From: Lindgomyces ingoldianus
Lineage: Eukaryota > Ascomycota > Dothideomycetes > Pleosporales > Lindgomycetaceae
DNA: 64,000 nucleotides
Assembly: GCF_010093535.1 (NCBI RefSeq)
Contig: NW_022985185.1
Span: forward strand, 938,200-1,002,199
Direction of reading: 5' to 3'
Part shown: positions 10,617 to 22,102 of the stretch, piece after piece
Numbering within the stretch: position 1 is the stretch's first letter
Layout: the number at the start of each line of letters is the position of its first letter
The notes under the pieces: model-generated
The model's database searches: none
What the model was told of the DNA's origin: nothing
The model's input: only the letters and a program-made list of their open reading frames with translations
Translations under genes and position numbers: made by a program

Positions 10617-10942
10617 AAAACCCAATTTCCAGCTTTAAACATGTCCTGTATGGCATTCCGAGGTTTAATATTAAATTTGTGTCTTATTGGCAGATGAATG
10701 CCCCTTCAAGCGCCTGCAGGTGACGCAGCGTTCGGCCTTTTGCCAGCGACACTAAGCCCACCCGCCGAAGCGCGGGCCTCGATTTCCGTGCTCACCGCGC
10801 TCTATCTTATTCTATGCCCATCCTATCCTATCGGATTTACCTTCAATGAGTTGAGACTAGTTCTCGGCTGATGCTTGGACTAGGAATCGGCTATGGTAGG
10901 CTCGAGAAGGCATAAGAGCGCGGTGGCTTGATTAGTCCTTTC
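10617..10942. other. Non-repetitive flank of the nested transposon block
   Basis: About 325 bases of ordinary base composition with no supported gene. It ends in GTCCTTTC, the left target-site duplication of the hAT-like element. Confidence 0.4.
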
Positions 10943-11102
10943 CAGCGTTTCCAACAGGAAGTAGTACAATTAATACTTTTGCTCTACCTACAATTACATA
11001 AGGCAAACAAGCGTAACTACATTTTTAACTATTATAATTTAATTAATAAGGCTTAAAAGTAAGCAGTATTATAATTAAAGTAGACTTTTTTAAGGTTGCA
11101 GT

Positions 11103-11486
11103 TGTAACGGCGCAGGCAAGACAATGGGTCCGAATGCGGTGGGAATCCACTCAGAGGCATATGGGAGTGCGTGGGGACTCTGAACCTGGGAATGCCATTG
11201 ACACCTATAGGCCTTGTACAAAAGGATATCAGAAAACTGCTAAGCTAGCTACAGGGGCAAGGTGCAACTAAATACATGAAGGAATAGGGGTACAGTAGAG
11301 GGCAGGGCAGAGTTAGGGCCAGGTTAAGTTAGGGTTAGAGCTAATACAAGGTCCCTTTAGATAGGTTCTAGGCAACCTAAGATAGACATAATTTATAAGA
11401 ATTAAGTTAAGGTTAGAGCTAATACAGGGACCCTCTAGATAGGTTCTAGGCAACCTAAGATAAAATAATTTATAAGAATTGTTACA
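11103..11486 (-). repeat. Left LTR (3' LTR in element sense) of the 384-bp LTR element
   Basis: It starts TGTAACGGCGCAGGC and ends GTTACA. Compared with the 289-bp solo LTR it carries an internal duplication of the tail (AGGTTCTAGGCAACCTAAG occurs twice). Its outer (left) half is hardly RIP-mutated, while its inner half is strongly mutated. Confidence 0.88.
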
Positions 11487-11621
11487 CTACCCCCCCCTCT
11501 ATAGACTAATAGTCCCTATTAGTAGTAGTTATAGTTGTCAGATATGCGCACCTACTGTCAAGACAGGAGGAACGTTTGACGAAAGCTGCTACATAGTACG
11601 AGCAATAAGCTCGAACAGTAT

Positions 11622-11750
11622 GTTGCTGCAAACTGCTGCATTTTACAGCATGTTGCAGCAAATTGCAGCATTTTACAGCATGTTGCAGCAAATTGCAGCA
11701 AATTGCAGCATGTTACAGCATTTTGCAGCAAATTGCAGCATGTTGCAAGC
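11622..11750 (+). repeat. Tandem GCAGCAAATT / GCAGCATGTT array
   Basis: Alternating copies of TTGCAGCAAATTGCAGCATT-like units with TTACAGCATGTTGCAGC, inside the internal region of the 384-bp LTR element. Related short repeats (CAGCAACTTGCAGCAACTTG) occur at about 23879-23905. No function is apparent. Confidence 0.65.
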
Positions 11751-12471
11751 TGGTCGCGCATAGGGCTAGTGCGCGAGGGACTCGGATCGGCAGAACAAAA
11801 AGCCGAGCAACACGAGTAGAGCAGAAAAAGGATCGATAAATAAAACACAATCAACACAATCAATCAATCATCCCATACATCATATCTAAACCCATCATTC
11901 ATCTCAGGAAGCCCAGAAACAGTGCTTAAATCTGACAATAGTACAAAGTATTGCTGTTATATCCTCTGCATCCTTAAGCTAAAACTAGTCTAATTTAGCT
12001 AGGTGTCCTTACTAAGTATTCCTTCACACTGCTAGCAGTGTCCTCCACACTAAACGCTATGCGCGCCTGTTCTAATAGTGATCTATATAAATGTCTAGCC
12101 TGTTAATAATTAAGACTTTCTCTTTATTCCTTGCTATCTATGCAGTTATTAATTATAGTTATGCGTTTAAAGTAGTACCCTTTAAGCGTTATTAAAGGTG
12201 CCTTAAAAGTCTCTTGCTATAAAGTAGCAGTAGTAATTTAAGGCATTATTAGAGGTAATTTAGTAGTTGCCTAGCAGTGTTTTAGTAGATTAACTGTTTA
12301 AGCTGTGCTTATAATTAAGCATAGATATACTGCTAGAGGTTAACTCTAAATTAGGTAGGTCTAGCTTTAGGTCCTGTAGACGCAGGTTTAGCTGTTAACA
12401 GGGTAGTAGTATAGCTTAGCTAGAGCGTGTTTAACTCTAGAGTTAAAGAGTAGTTAGTTAGACATTAGCAG

Positions 12472-12789
12472 TGTCACGATCGTGCACGAGTAAGGTTATA
12501 GAGCTTCACGGAGGTCTAGTTCAATTACTACGTGAGGTATTATAGTAGGTACAAGACGTTGTGTGAGGAACAGGAAGGTTTAGAAGGAAATTAGCAATTA
12601 AATACTTAGCTTAAAAGTCTAAGCGCTTTAGGTATAAATTAAGCCTGTTCTAGGTTTAGTTAGTGTTAAGGCAGTTTATGCTTAAGTTTATGTCTATGTT
12701 ATGTTGTGTTTATGTTAGACGTGCACTAATAATACTCTAGTACGCGTCTAATACAGTTATGTCTAGGATCTAGGGAGGATACTGTGACA
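12472..12789 (-). repeat. Left LTR (3' LTR in element sense) of the Gypsy-type element
   Basis: 318 bp, starting TGTCACGATCGTGCACGAG and ending GGATACTGTGACA. The polypurine tract of the element abuts its inner side at 12790. Confidence 0.9.
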
Positions 12790-15700
12790 GTACCCCCCCT
12801 CTTATTAGGAAGGGAATCCTTTACATTAGTAGTTCTAGCATTAGGTTGTCTTTGTTAGGGTACAGGTTTAGTTTAGATAGGTATTAGGCGTGGAATTAGG
12901 TTACTGTAGAGTTCTTTTGTAGGGCTTCTGCAGGTTTCTACAACAGTTTGTTGTATCTAGTCTATTTTATAAAGTATTTATAGATATGTTTTTTCTTATT
13001 AAACTAGATCTATTTAATGTCTTTTATAACATATTCTAGTTTATTATTTATAATAACAGGTTTAGGTAGTAGGTTTAGCTGTCTAGGTAGATAGTTAGAT
13101 TTAGGGGCTACTTAGCGCAGCAATAATACGTAGAACACAGGGTGTATCTTTATGCTGTTAGGTAGGATTAATTAGTAAGTGTGCAATAAGACTATATAGG
13201 CTACTATAAAAGGGCTAAAGTTTTTTTAATTAAGTTTCTTTAATTATTAGTTTGTTTAGATATTTCTAGCGTCTAGCTAGACCTTCTTACTAGCTGCATA
13301 CACAGGGGCAAGGGTTTAGAATTAGTTTACATACTCTTATTAAAAAGCTTAAGCTTATATAAGCTTTTTATAAACATATTTAAATATATTTTAAATTTTA
13401 TTAATAAGTCTATTTACATCTATTACTTATATAGATTAATAAGTTAGTTAAGAGGTATTTATAAGTAGTTTAAATTTTATTTAGAGGTAGTATCTATAGT
13501 TTACTAAAAATAAAGATACTTATATTAATTTAGATATTATATTATTAGCTTTAAACTATGCTATAGCTAACTATTTTACTTAGTTATTCTACTAGTAGTT
13601 TATATACACTTATAAGACTTATTTTATTATAGTGTTTACATTCTTAGTCTAGCTGTTAGTCTCTAAGTAAAAAGCTGTAGATAGATAGAGGATAATTTAG
13701 AGCTGTTTATAAAGTTTATTCTAGAAAGCTAAAACAAACTGCGTACCTCTGTCTAATATAATTATATTAGGCAGGCTATAGTAAACTTATATGTATTAGT
13801 AGAATAACTAGGCTATATTAGGGGCAGTTATAGAGGAACATAGTATTAAGTGTTAATACTTAGTTAAGTAATTAATAACTACTATAATATTTATATACTC
13901 TTTAGATAGAGGTAGGTTTATAATAAAATTAATTAATATGTCTTTTTAAGCTTATTTAGAGATTAGGAGTAGTTTAAGTAGGCTATTATACCTTTTTTAA
14001 AAGGCCTTTACTTTACAGTAAGTATAGCAACATAATATGTATTAGCGTACAGTATAGAACATGCAGGGCTAGTAGTACTCTCTCTGTAGTAGGTTAAGAG
14101 TCTTTCCTCTGCCTAGGTGTCTTTTAACAGGCAAGTTATGTATAATTTAGAGTAGTTTAATTCTTAGTTTATTAAAATTAGAAATTATAAGTTAGTTATA
14201 GTAATATAGCTTACTATTTTAGTTTTTATAGTTAGCTAGTGTTACCTTTTTTAACTAACTAGCGCTGTTTTAAAGCAGGTCTAAGGTTTCTTAGATAAAT
14301 TTATTATTTAAATACTTATTAGTAATAATCTAATTAATTATCTAATTTATTTTATTTAAGTTAAGGTCTAAAAATAGCTTAAGTTAAAGTAAAGTTTAGT
14401 ATTAAGCCTTTTACACTTCTTTCTAAGTAAAGACATTTTAGAATTACTTTATAAAAGCATCTAGTTTCCCTTTATCTTAACTAGAATAATAAGTAATCTT
14501 AAAATTAAAATAAAATAAGTATTTAAACTAATAAGCTTATTAGTAGCTAAGTTATTTTATAGTTACAAAGTACTATAAGTTCTTATAGTTAAATAGGACC
14601 TATATTAAATGCGCTACACTTTCTAGTTTAGGTTGCTATTATTTAAAGTAGTGTACTATAGTAAGTAATTTTTTATTATAGATCTTATAATTGCCTTCTA
14701 CAGGACTTATTCTTTTTAAGAAGTATATAATAGGCCTAATAGTCCTATCTAGCTTAGTCTAGGAGAGAACTCCTGCTACTATGTAGTCTAAGGCATTAGC
14801 TTCTACAAGTATTAGTAGTTTAAAGTTAAAGTAGTAAAGTATTAAAGCTTTAGTAAAAGCTTTTTTTAGCTAGTTAAAGAACTATTAGTAATTTAAGTTA
14901 AAGTTAAATTAAACTTTTTTTTTAGTAAGTGTAATTATAAAGCTTACTAGCTATAAAAAGTTATTAATAAATTATTAGTAAAAGTTAGTAAATTTTATAA
15001 AGGCTTAAACATTTTTTATATTTTTTAAGTATTGCTAATTTAGCATAGTCTAAACTTTAATAAGGTTTATTTAAATGCTATCTATAAAGATTATATATCT
15101 TAAATACGTAACTTTTAATTAGTAGAACTTACATTTATTTATGTTAAGTTATAAACTTACTTCTTTTATAGCCTTTAGCACTAGGCATACATACTATTTA
15201 TGCTCTAAAAGGCTATTACTATAGATTAGAATATTATTAATATACATAGTGCAAAACATGTCTAGGTAGGGTTAGAGTAAGTTATTTATAAAATATTAAA
15301 AAGTACTAGGCGCGTTAGCTAAGCTAAAGGGCATTACTAAGTACTTAAATAGTCTATATTAGGTCTAAAACGCTGTTAGCTACTTATTACCTTTTACTAT
15401 TTTTAGCTTGTTAAAGGCAGTAATAATATCTAACTTTATAAAATACTTTACTTTACTTAGTTAGCTTAAAGTTTTTTATAAAAAAAGAATTAAGTATTAG
15501 TTCTTAATAGTAATAGTGTTTAGTTTTTAGTAGTTAACATAAAATTAAAGCCTATTTCTAAGTTTTTTTATAAATAGTATAAGTAACACTACTAGTAAAG
15601 AGCTAGCTTAAATAAAACCTTTTTTTAAGTTCTTATTAAAGTATTTTTAGAGCACTTTTAATTTATTTAGTAACATCTTATATAGTAGCTTATAACTAAG

Positions 15701-17816
15701 TTATTTACTAGGCTTAAAAGTTATTTAGTAATTATATAAACATTATATTAAAAGCTTATTAAACTTATTTTAAAAAAAGATATGTAATAAGTTGTAGTAG
15801 TCTTAAAAAACTATTATCTTTAAGTTAGTATGTTTTTAAAGAGCTAAAGCTTAGTCTATATTAGAAATTATAACTGCGTAGATTTTATAATCTAGTTATT
15901 AAGCTAGAGTTATAAATAGAGCAGGTCTTATATAGTAAATGTCTATCTACTGTTTAAGTCCTAGTTTATGTCTAAATTAAGTAAGTAGAAGTTTTTTAAA
16001 AGCTTTTTTTTTTAAGTTTAAGTAGTTATTAAATTATTTTATATAACCTATTTTAGTAAAAGGCCTAGCTTATTAGCCTTACTTAAGTAGTTTTTTTTTA
16101 GGTTATTAAGAAGTAGGTCTAAAAACCTTTTATATTAAGTGCTATTTAAGTGTTATTTAGGTGTAAGCATAAGTATACATTTTAGCATTAAAAAGAGTTA
16201 AAGTTTAGAACTTACTTTTAGTAATTAAAAGCAACTTTATGCTAATATAGCTATAGTTGTTCTAGAATTAGGTTATAATATCTTATATTTATTACATAAA
16301 GCTTAATCTATTCCTTATAGTGTTAGTAGGTAATTATAATAGTTGTAGTACAAAAGATAGAACTTTTTTTAAGTTATTTTCTATTAAATCTAGTTAAGTA
16401 AATTATTTAGGTAAGTAGTGTTAATTAAAGATTTAGTTTATGTGCTAGTTTTCTGTTAATATAACTTATACTATTTACTTCTAAGTTAATAAGAGCTTAT
16501 ATTAAGGCTAATATAGTTTTTTATTATAAATATATAAAAATATTAACTTAGTACTTTTAGTTATTAGTAAGAGACTTAGCTTATAAGTTAGTAAAAATTT
16601 AGTGTTAAATTAGTCCTAGAAGGCAACTTAGCCCTAGAACAAGCCTTTTTACAGGCTTCTACTGCTATAGCTGCAGCTATGTTAAGAGTAGCAAAAAGGA
16701 TTAAAGCTTAAATACAAGTTAAAGCCCTTATAAAAATGTAATTAAAATAGTAAGAATCTTTAATAAGTGCTAGCAGCGCTACTTATGTAGACTTAAAAAA
16801 GGGGAATAAAGTAGTTTTAGAAAATATAACTATACTTACTACACTTAAAGCATTAACTTTTTTTTTTATAATCTTTACACTTTTTAGAACTAACTAAAGC
16901 ATAATTTAAATTAATTTTTATTATATTAGGGTCCTTATTTATAACTGCGCTAGTTTAGGGGCGTATTAGGGCTTGTACAGGGAGGAACCTTATGTTATTA
17001 TTATAGGTAGCAATTAGGTTCACATACACATTAAGGTTATTTAGAAGGGGTTCTTCTACTATAGCACATTATAGTTTAGTTAAAAGGGAGTTATATAAGG
17101 CTATAATTAGACCTATCTTATTTAGGCCTATATTAGATGTAAGTTAGCAAAACTTAGTAAAGTGTAAAGTAAAGCTTTTTTTTTTTTATTATAAAGTGTT
17201 TAGGTAACTTAGGGCTATTAACTCTTTATTTAAGTCTCTATAAGTTATTTATAAAAACACTATAAATTAATCTAGGTTAATAATATTTTTATTTATTAGT
17301 AAGTTAATTAAAGCTGTTACATTATAGTTAAGTTAAAAGTAGGCATATAGTAACTAAAAGTGTTTAAAAAGGAATTAGTCTATATTTTCTTTAAGTTTAT
17401 ATTAAAGCTTATGTAGAAAGAAAAGTAGGTCTTTTTATTTTCTATTAAACAGTAGAGAATTAGGGAGTTAGTTAGATTTTATTACTAAGTTAAAAAAGTT
17501 ACAAGTTATAAGCAGTATTAGGCAGAAAAAAGTTAAGCTATCTCTAAACTTCTAAGTAAGCTTTAAAGCTAGTAAGTTTTTAGTTCCTACTACTATAATA
17601 AAAGTTAAGGTAGAAACAGACTACTTAATAATATAAAGCTGTTCTTTAAAGTCCTTTTAAAGAGTTTTAAAGCTTATAATATAGTAGCTTTTTTATAGAG
17701 TAAGCGCTTCTTAGAAGGCTTCTTAGCTTACTTTAATAGCTTAGAGTTATGTAAGTACTAAGCTTATTAAATTAGATTTAGAGGCTATTCTTAGCTAAAG
17801 TTTTAACACAACATAA

Positions 17817-18134
17817 TATTATAATTATACATAAGTAAGGTTATAAAGCTTTACAGAGGTCTAGTTTAATTACTACATAAGGTATTATAGTAAGTATAAG
17901 ACATTATATAAGAAATAGAAAAGTTTAGAAGAAAATTAGCAATTAAATACTTAGCTTAGAAGTCTAAGCACTTTAGGTATAAATTAAGCCTATTCTAGAT
18001 TTAGTTAGTGTTAAGGCAGTTTGTGCTTAAGTTTATATCTATGTTATGTTATGTTTGTGTCAGACGTGCACTAATAATACTCCAGTACGCGTCTAATACA
18101 GTTATGTCTGGGATCTGGGGAGGATACCGTGACA
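17817..18134 (-). repeat. Right LTR (5' LTR in element sense) of the Gypsy-type element
   Basis: 318 bp. Its inner end reads TATTATAATTATACATAA where the left LTR reads TGTCACGATCGTGCACGA: every difference is C-to-T or G-to-A, a textbook RIP pattern. Its outer end GGATACCGTGACA is almost unmutated. Confidence 0.9.
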
Positions 18135-19428
18135 AGCAGTTACCTCTAATTTTAATAAGTTATTAGTAGTTTTTAAGTTTCTACTTTAGCACATTCTTTA
18201 CAACTTTTCTAAAGGCAATCTTAATTACATAAGAATAGGAAGTTCTAAACCTAAAAGCTTTAGTTAACTAAAGGTTAATAAAATCTAGTTTATAAACTAA
18301 ATAGTTTAATATAACAGTGTGTAAGTATTATAACCTAAACAAAATTAGATATGTCTTAGAGCTTAGACATAGTTAAATAAATAATTAGTGTAATATTATA
18401 ATAAGGCTATTACTAGCAAAAGCAAGTTTTCTAATATAATGTAATAGCGTAGGCAAGATAATAGGTCTAAATACAGTAGGAATCCACTTAGAGGCATATA
18501 GGAGTGCGTGGGGACTCTAAACCTAGGAATGCCATTAACACCTATAGGCCTTGTACAAAAGGATATTAGAAAACTACTAAGCTAGCTATAAAGGCAAGGT
18601 GCAACTAAATACATAAAGGAATAGAGGTACAGTAGAGGGCAGGGCAAAGTTAAGGCTAGGTTAAGTTAGGGTTAGAGCTAATACAAGGTCCCTTTAGATA
18701 GGTTCTGGGCGACCTAAGATAGACACAATTCATAAGAATTAAGTTAGGGTCAGAGCTGATACAGGGACCCTCCGGATAGGTTCTGGGCGACCTAAGATGG
18801 AACGATTCATGAGAATCGTTACAGCAGTCTCTAACGCGCGTAAGGGCTAGAAGAGCGTGTTTGTGCTACTATTTATGTGTTAGTGTAGCCTTAGAGCTTG
18901 CTCTGTACTACAACAACTTTTTAGACAACCTTATTATAGCAAAAGATAACAGTCCCTTATATAGAGAACCTTTAGATTAGTGGCTCTAGGTTAGTTAGCG
19001 CAACTATGCTATACTCTTTAAAATAGCACTTAATTTCCTATGTATACCCTCTACAAGCTGCGACAGCAAGAGAGCTTTTAGTAAAAGAGAAAAAATAGTT
19101 ACTTATAACTATAATTATTTCTTAGGCTTTATAATTAAAGCTTTATAACTCTAGAAAAACTAGCTACATTATAAAGTTATTTTTAGTAAATTAAATAACT
19201 TTATGTGCTATATTAAAAGTAAAAAGAACTTTACTACTTTAAAAGCTTTAACAGTTACGTTATAACTTTTAGTAAAAAGTTAAGAAGTATAAGTAGCTTT
19301 AATTAAACTATAACTTAATTATATTAACCCCTACTGTTAGGTAAAGCAAACAAAAGTATATAATAGGTGAGACGTAACTTGTCTAGAAAGCCTGAGTCGA
19401 ATCGTACTACTTCCTGATGGAAACGCTG

Positions 19429-19962
19429 GTCCTTTTGTTCGGCTAGCGGAGAGAACAATATCAATAGTATATCCAGGGCGAGGTGATACTGTAGAGCTGT
19501 GTTTGCTACGAGATCATCATGCGTTGGACCGCATCTCGAAGTTGTATAATGGCTGTGTCCAAGCTGGTTTCGACGCTGACACGTCTTGGCTGGCTAAACA
19601 ATCCCACTGCTCCCAATCCTAAATTGGATTTAACCATATTCAGAGCGCTTGTACAATCCGCACAGCCACAGATCTGACAGTAAATTACCCGCAGATGATG
19701 AGATAGGATGTGCGAAGTCATCTTGCATTAGACAGGATTAGACTCTTGCTTCCGCTGGAAGTACCAACCAACATAGCGACCCTGCATAAATTTGCCCGCG
19801 ATAGCGCACACAAGGCTGATGATGACTTCTAAGCATCAGAAGGAGGTTTTAAGGCTAGGGTAAGGCTGTTTTACTTAATTTTAAAGCAAAAATACTTAAC
19901 GTTAGTGCTATAAGAAGGGAAGTCTGTTACGCTATAAAAAAGAGCCGCACAGATCTAACTTA
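19429..19962. other. Non-repetitive flank right of the nested transposon block
   Basis: Ordinary base composition for about 430 bases, starting with the duplication GTCCTTTT. A 71-codon frame on the minus strand (19506-19721) contains a CxxCGCADC motif (IYCQICGCADCTSALNM), but I do not recognise it and would not call it a gene. The remainder becomes AT-rich towards 19900. Confidence 0.35.
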
Positions 19963-21374
19963 ACGTACCTCACGGGCGAGTTGCTCACGCACCTGAGTCG
20001 CTTACTTTTGCTAAGACCACACACAACGCACTCTATTATAGCCTATAACAACCCTCTCTAGCACTATATAGTACAGTACAGCCTAGAATATTATTTAGAG
20101 ACTACTTCTACTTCTTGCTTACACATTTGCGTGTTATACCTAGTCTAATTATACTATATACAGCGCCTTTAAAACAGCTTACTTACTTTAGCTTACACTT
20201 ACTTCTTTACCTTTTCTTATTACTACGCACTTTAAACTCTTTTAGAGTTGTTAAGTGTAAGCTTTTTTAAACTCTTAAGGCTTTTCTTACTTTAATTTAC
20301 TTTTTTTTATATAATTTATATTATGTAGTAGCCTTATTAGCTGCTTAAAGCTTAGTAATTTTCTATTACACTAACACTAGCTTATATATAATTATTGCTA
20401 ACGTACCTAACAGGTTGGCCGGCCACACAGGTTGGCCGGCCACTTTTGCTAAGCCCCTACTAAAACCACTCTATTCTAGCGCAAAACAGCCTACTTTAGC
20501 CCTGTATAGAGTAATACAACATAAGATATTATTTAAAGTCTACTTTTACTACTTTCTTACACATACGCAAGTTATGCCTAGTCTAATTACACTGCTTATA
20601 TTACTTTTAACTTAGCTTACCTTCTTTAGCGCGCACTTATGTCTTTAGCTTCTTCCTATTACTACGCGCTTTAAACTCCTTTAGAGCAGTTAAATAAGCT
20701 CTATTTTTAACTATTAAAGTTTTTTTTACTTAAATTTACTTTTTTTTATGCAATTTATGTTGCGTGGCAGCCTTATTTACTGCTTAAAGCTTTATAATTT
20801 TTTTTTATGCTAATACTAGCTTATGTGTAATAATTACTACTCTCTTTAAAACTTTCTTAAAGGCCTTTACTATAGACATTAGTAAGCTATCTATATACTT
20901 TTAAATTTTTACTTTTATAAGCATTAATTGCAACTTAAATTTAAAGGTATTACTTAAGGCTTATAACTACTAAAGCTTGTTATTAATAAGTAGTAGTAGT
21001 AATAAAGTATATAACTAGATGTTAAAAGCTATTTTAAGTTATTTTAAGTTAAATAAGACTAAACTAGCGCTTTAAAACTCTTTTTAGATATTACTAAAAG
21101 TAATTACTACATTATAAGTGTGTATAAAGTATAGTAGAAACTTAAGTTTTATAATATAGGTAATTTAGTTACACATAAGATTTTTAGCTTAGCGCTTATA
21201 CACCTTACAGGTTGGCCGGCTAACCTGTTAGGTACGTTACCTCTTTTAAAACTTATTTTAAATGCCTTAACTATAAAAGTTAGTAAGCTATTTATATACT
21301 TCTAAATTTTAATTCTTATAAACATTAATTATAACCTAAGTTTTAAAGTATTACTTAGAGTTTATAACTACTAA
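19963..21374 (+). mobile_element. Truncated copy of the TA-flanked element, interrupted by a younger copy
   Basis: It starts ACGTACCTCACGGGCGAG after TA at 19961-19962. Its sequence is colinear with the younger copy at 20401-21237 (for example CTTTTGCTAAG, GCCTAGTCTAATTA and GTTAGTAAGCTATTTATA blocks occur in both). It is split by that younger copy and cut off on the right by the LTR at 21375, so its right terminus is missing. No coding capacity. Confidence 0.6.
20401..21237 (+). mobile_element. 837-bp MITE with ACGTACC termini and TA duplication
   Basis: The left end ACGTACCTAACAGGTTGGCC and the right end (reverse complement ACGTACCTAACAGGTTAGCC) form an inverted repeat of about 27 bp. The flanks are TA at 20399-20400 and TA at 21238-21239. 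The left terminus carries a 17-bp tandem duplication (ACAGGTTGGCCGGCCAC twice), each copy with the 8-bp palindrome GGCCGGCC. No transposase is encoded, so it is non-autonomous. The TA duplication suits Tc1/mariner-like mobilisation (inference). Confidence 0.78.
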
Positions 21375-21673
21375 TGTAGCAATTTGCCTGAATTGTTCCA
21401 TCTTAGTTTGCCTAACAAGTTGATATCCGAAGGGTCCTTGTATCTGCTCTAACCCTGCCCTGTCCCCTGCCCTGCCCCCTGCTGTGCCCCTATTCCCTAA
21501 GTATTTAGCTGCACCTCTCCTCTTAGCTAGCTTAGTAGTTTTCTAATATCCTTTTGTACAAGGCCTATATGTGTTAATAGCATTCCCAGGTTTCTAAGTC
21601 CCCACGCACTCCTATATGCCTCTAAGTGGATTCATTCCGCATTCAGACCCATTGTCTTGCCTGTGCTGTTACA
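21375..21673 (+). mobile_element. Solo LTR, variant subfamily of the TGTAAC...GTTACA family
   Basis: It starts TGTAGCAATTTGCC and ends GCCTGTGCTGTTACA, the opposite orientation to the nested element. It shares the variant segment GATATCCGAAGGGTCCTTGT with the copy at 2693-2955. The flanks ACTAA and TAATG do not match, so a target duplication is not evident. It interrupts the older TA-flanked element. Confidence 0.75.
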
Positions 21674-21813
21674 TAATGCTTTAGATAGCTATTATCTACT
21701 TCTAGTTACCTAGTTAGACTGCTTTTAGCTGTCTTTATTTCTTTAAAGCTATAAATAACTGCTCTAGTAGGTATCTAGCCTATTATAAACTTTGTTTTAT
21801 TAAAGTTAGACAT

Positions 21814-22102
21814 TGTAACGGCGCAGGCAAGACAATGGGTCCGAATGCGGTGGGAATCCACTCAGAGGCATATGGGAGTGCGTGGGGACTCTGAACCTGG
21901 GAATGCCATTGACACCTATAGGCCTAGTACGAAAGGATATCAGAAAACTACCGAGCTAGCTACGGGGGCGAGGTGCGACTAAATACATGAGGGAATAGGG
22001 GTAACAGCAGGGGTCGGGGCCAGGTCGAGGTCGGGGCCGATACGAGGGCCTTCCGGAGGTTCCGGGCGACTCGAGATGGAACGATTCATGAGGATCGTTA
22101 CA
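21814..22102 (-). mobile_element. Solo LTR (289 bp) with perfect 5-bp duplication GACAT
   Basis: It begins TGTAACGGCGCAGGC and ends GGATCGTTACA, with TSD GACAT at 21809-21813 and 22103-22107. It is the least RIP-mutated member of the family in the window (GC-rich stretches such as GGTCGGGGCCGATACGAGGG remain), so it is probably the youngest insertion or escaped RIP. It lacks the tail duplication of the 384-bp LTRs. Confidence 0.92.

Larger units (their letters stand above)
12472..18134 (-). mobile_element. RIP-degraded Gypsy-type (Ty3-like) LTR retrotransposon, innermost level
   Basis: A 5663-bp element with two 318-bp LTRs (12472-12789 and 17817-18134), starting TGTCAC and ending GTGACA, flanked by a perfect duplication AGCAG (12467-12471 and 18135-18139). 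A polypyrimidine run (TACCCCCCCTCTT) directly inside the left LTR is the polypurine tract on the minus strand, so the element reads minus, with pol towards lower coordinates. On the minus strand, 15244-15218 encodes YINNILIYS, the reverse-transcriptase active-site motif YIDDILIYS with both Asp codons changed to Asn. A Cys-x2-Cys segment (CYTYCKVK) near 14010-14035 could be the end of the integrase zinc-binding domain. No long open frame survives. RIP explains the loss. Confidence 0.88.
11103..18823 (-). mobile_element. Non-autonomous LTR retrotransposon with 384-bp LTRs, second level of nesting
   Basis: Two 384-bp LTRs (11103-11486 and 18440-18823) begin TGTAAC/TGTAAT and end GTTACA. They align without net indels and are flanked by a perfect 5-bp duplication GCAGT (11098-11102 and 18824-18828). 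A pyrimidine run (CTACCCCCCCCTC) directly inside the left LTR is a polypurine tract on the minus strand, so the element reads minus. After removing the Gypsy element nested inside, the internal region is only 11487-12466 plus 18135-18439, about 1.3 kb, with no recognisable gag or pol. It is therefore a short non-autonomous (TRIM/LARD-like) element, mobilised in trans. Confidence 0.88.
10943..19428. mobile_element. hAT-like non-autonomous DNA transposon, outermost level of a nested insertion
   Basis: Terminal inverted repeats of about 29 bp start CAGCGTTTCCA at 10943 and end TGGAAACGCTG at 19428, with two mismatches between arms. The flanks are GTCCTTTC at 10935-10942 and GTCCTTTT at 19429-19436, an 8-bp duplication with one C/T difference. 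A CAGNG terminus plus an 8-bp duplication is the hAT signature. Its own sequence is only about 10943-11097 and 18824-19428, some 760 bp without a transposase, so it is non-autonomous. The rest is the LTR element inserted into it. Confidence 0.75.

Noticed and set aside
11479..11863. Leu/Ala-repeat peptides encoded across the GCAGCAAATT array on both strands
   Set aside because: Open only because the tandem repeat lacks stops; lies in the internal region of a non-autonomous LTR element.
12790..17816. Short open frames within the Gypsy-type element that might be called genes
   Set aside because: All are short, AT-rich remnants of RIP-mutated gag-pol; they carry stops throughout and are covered by the mobile-element entry.
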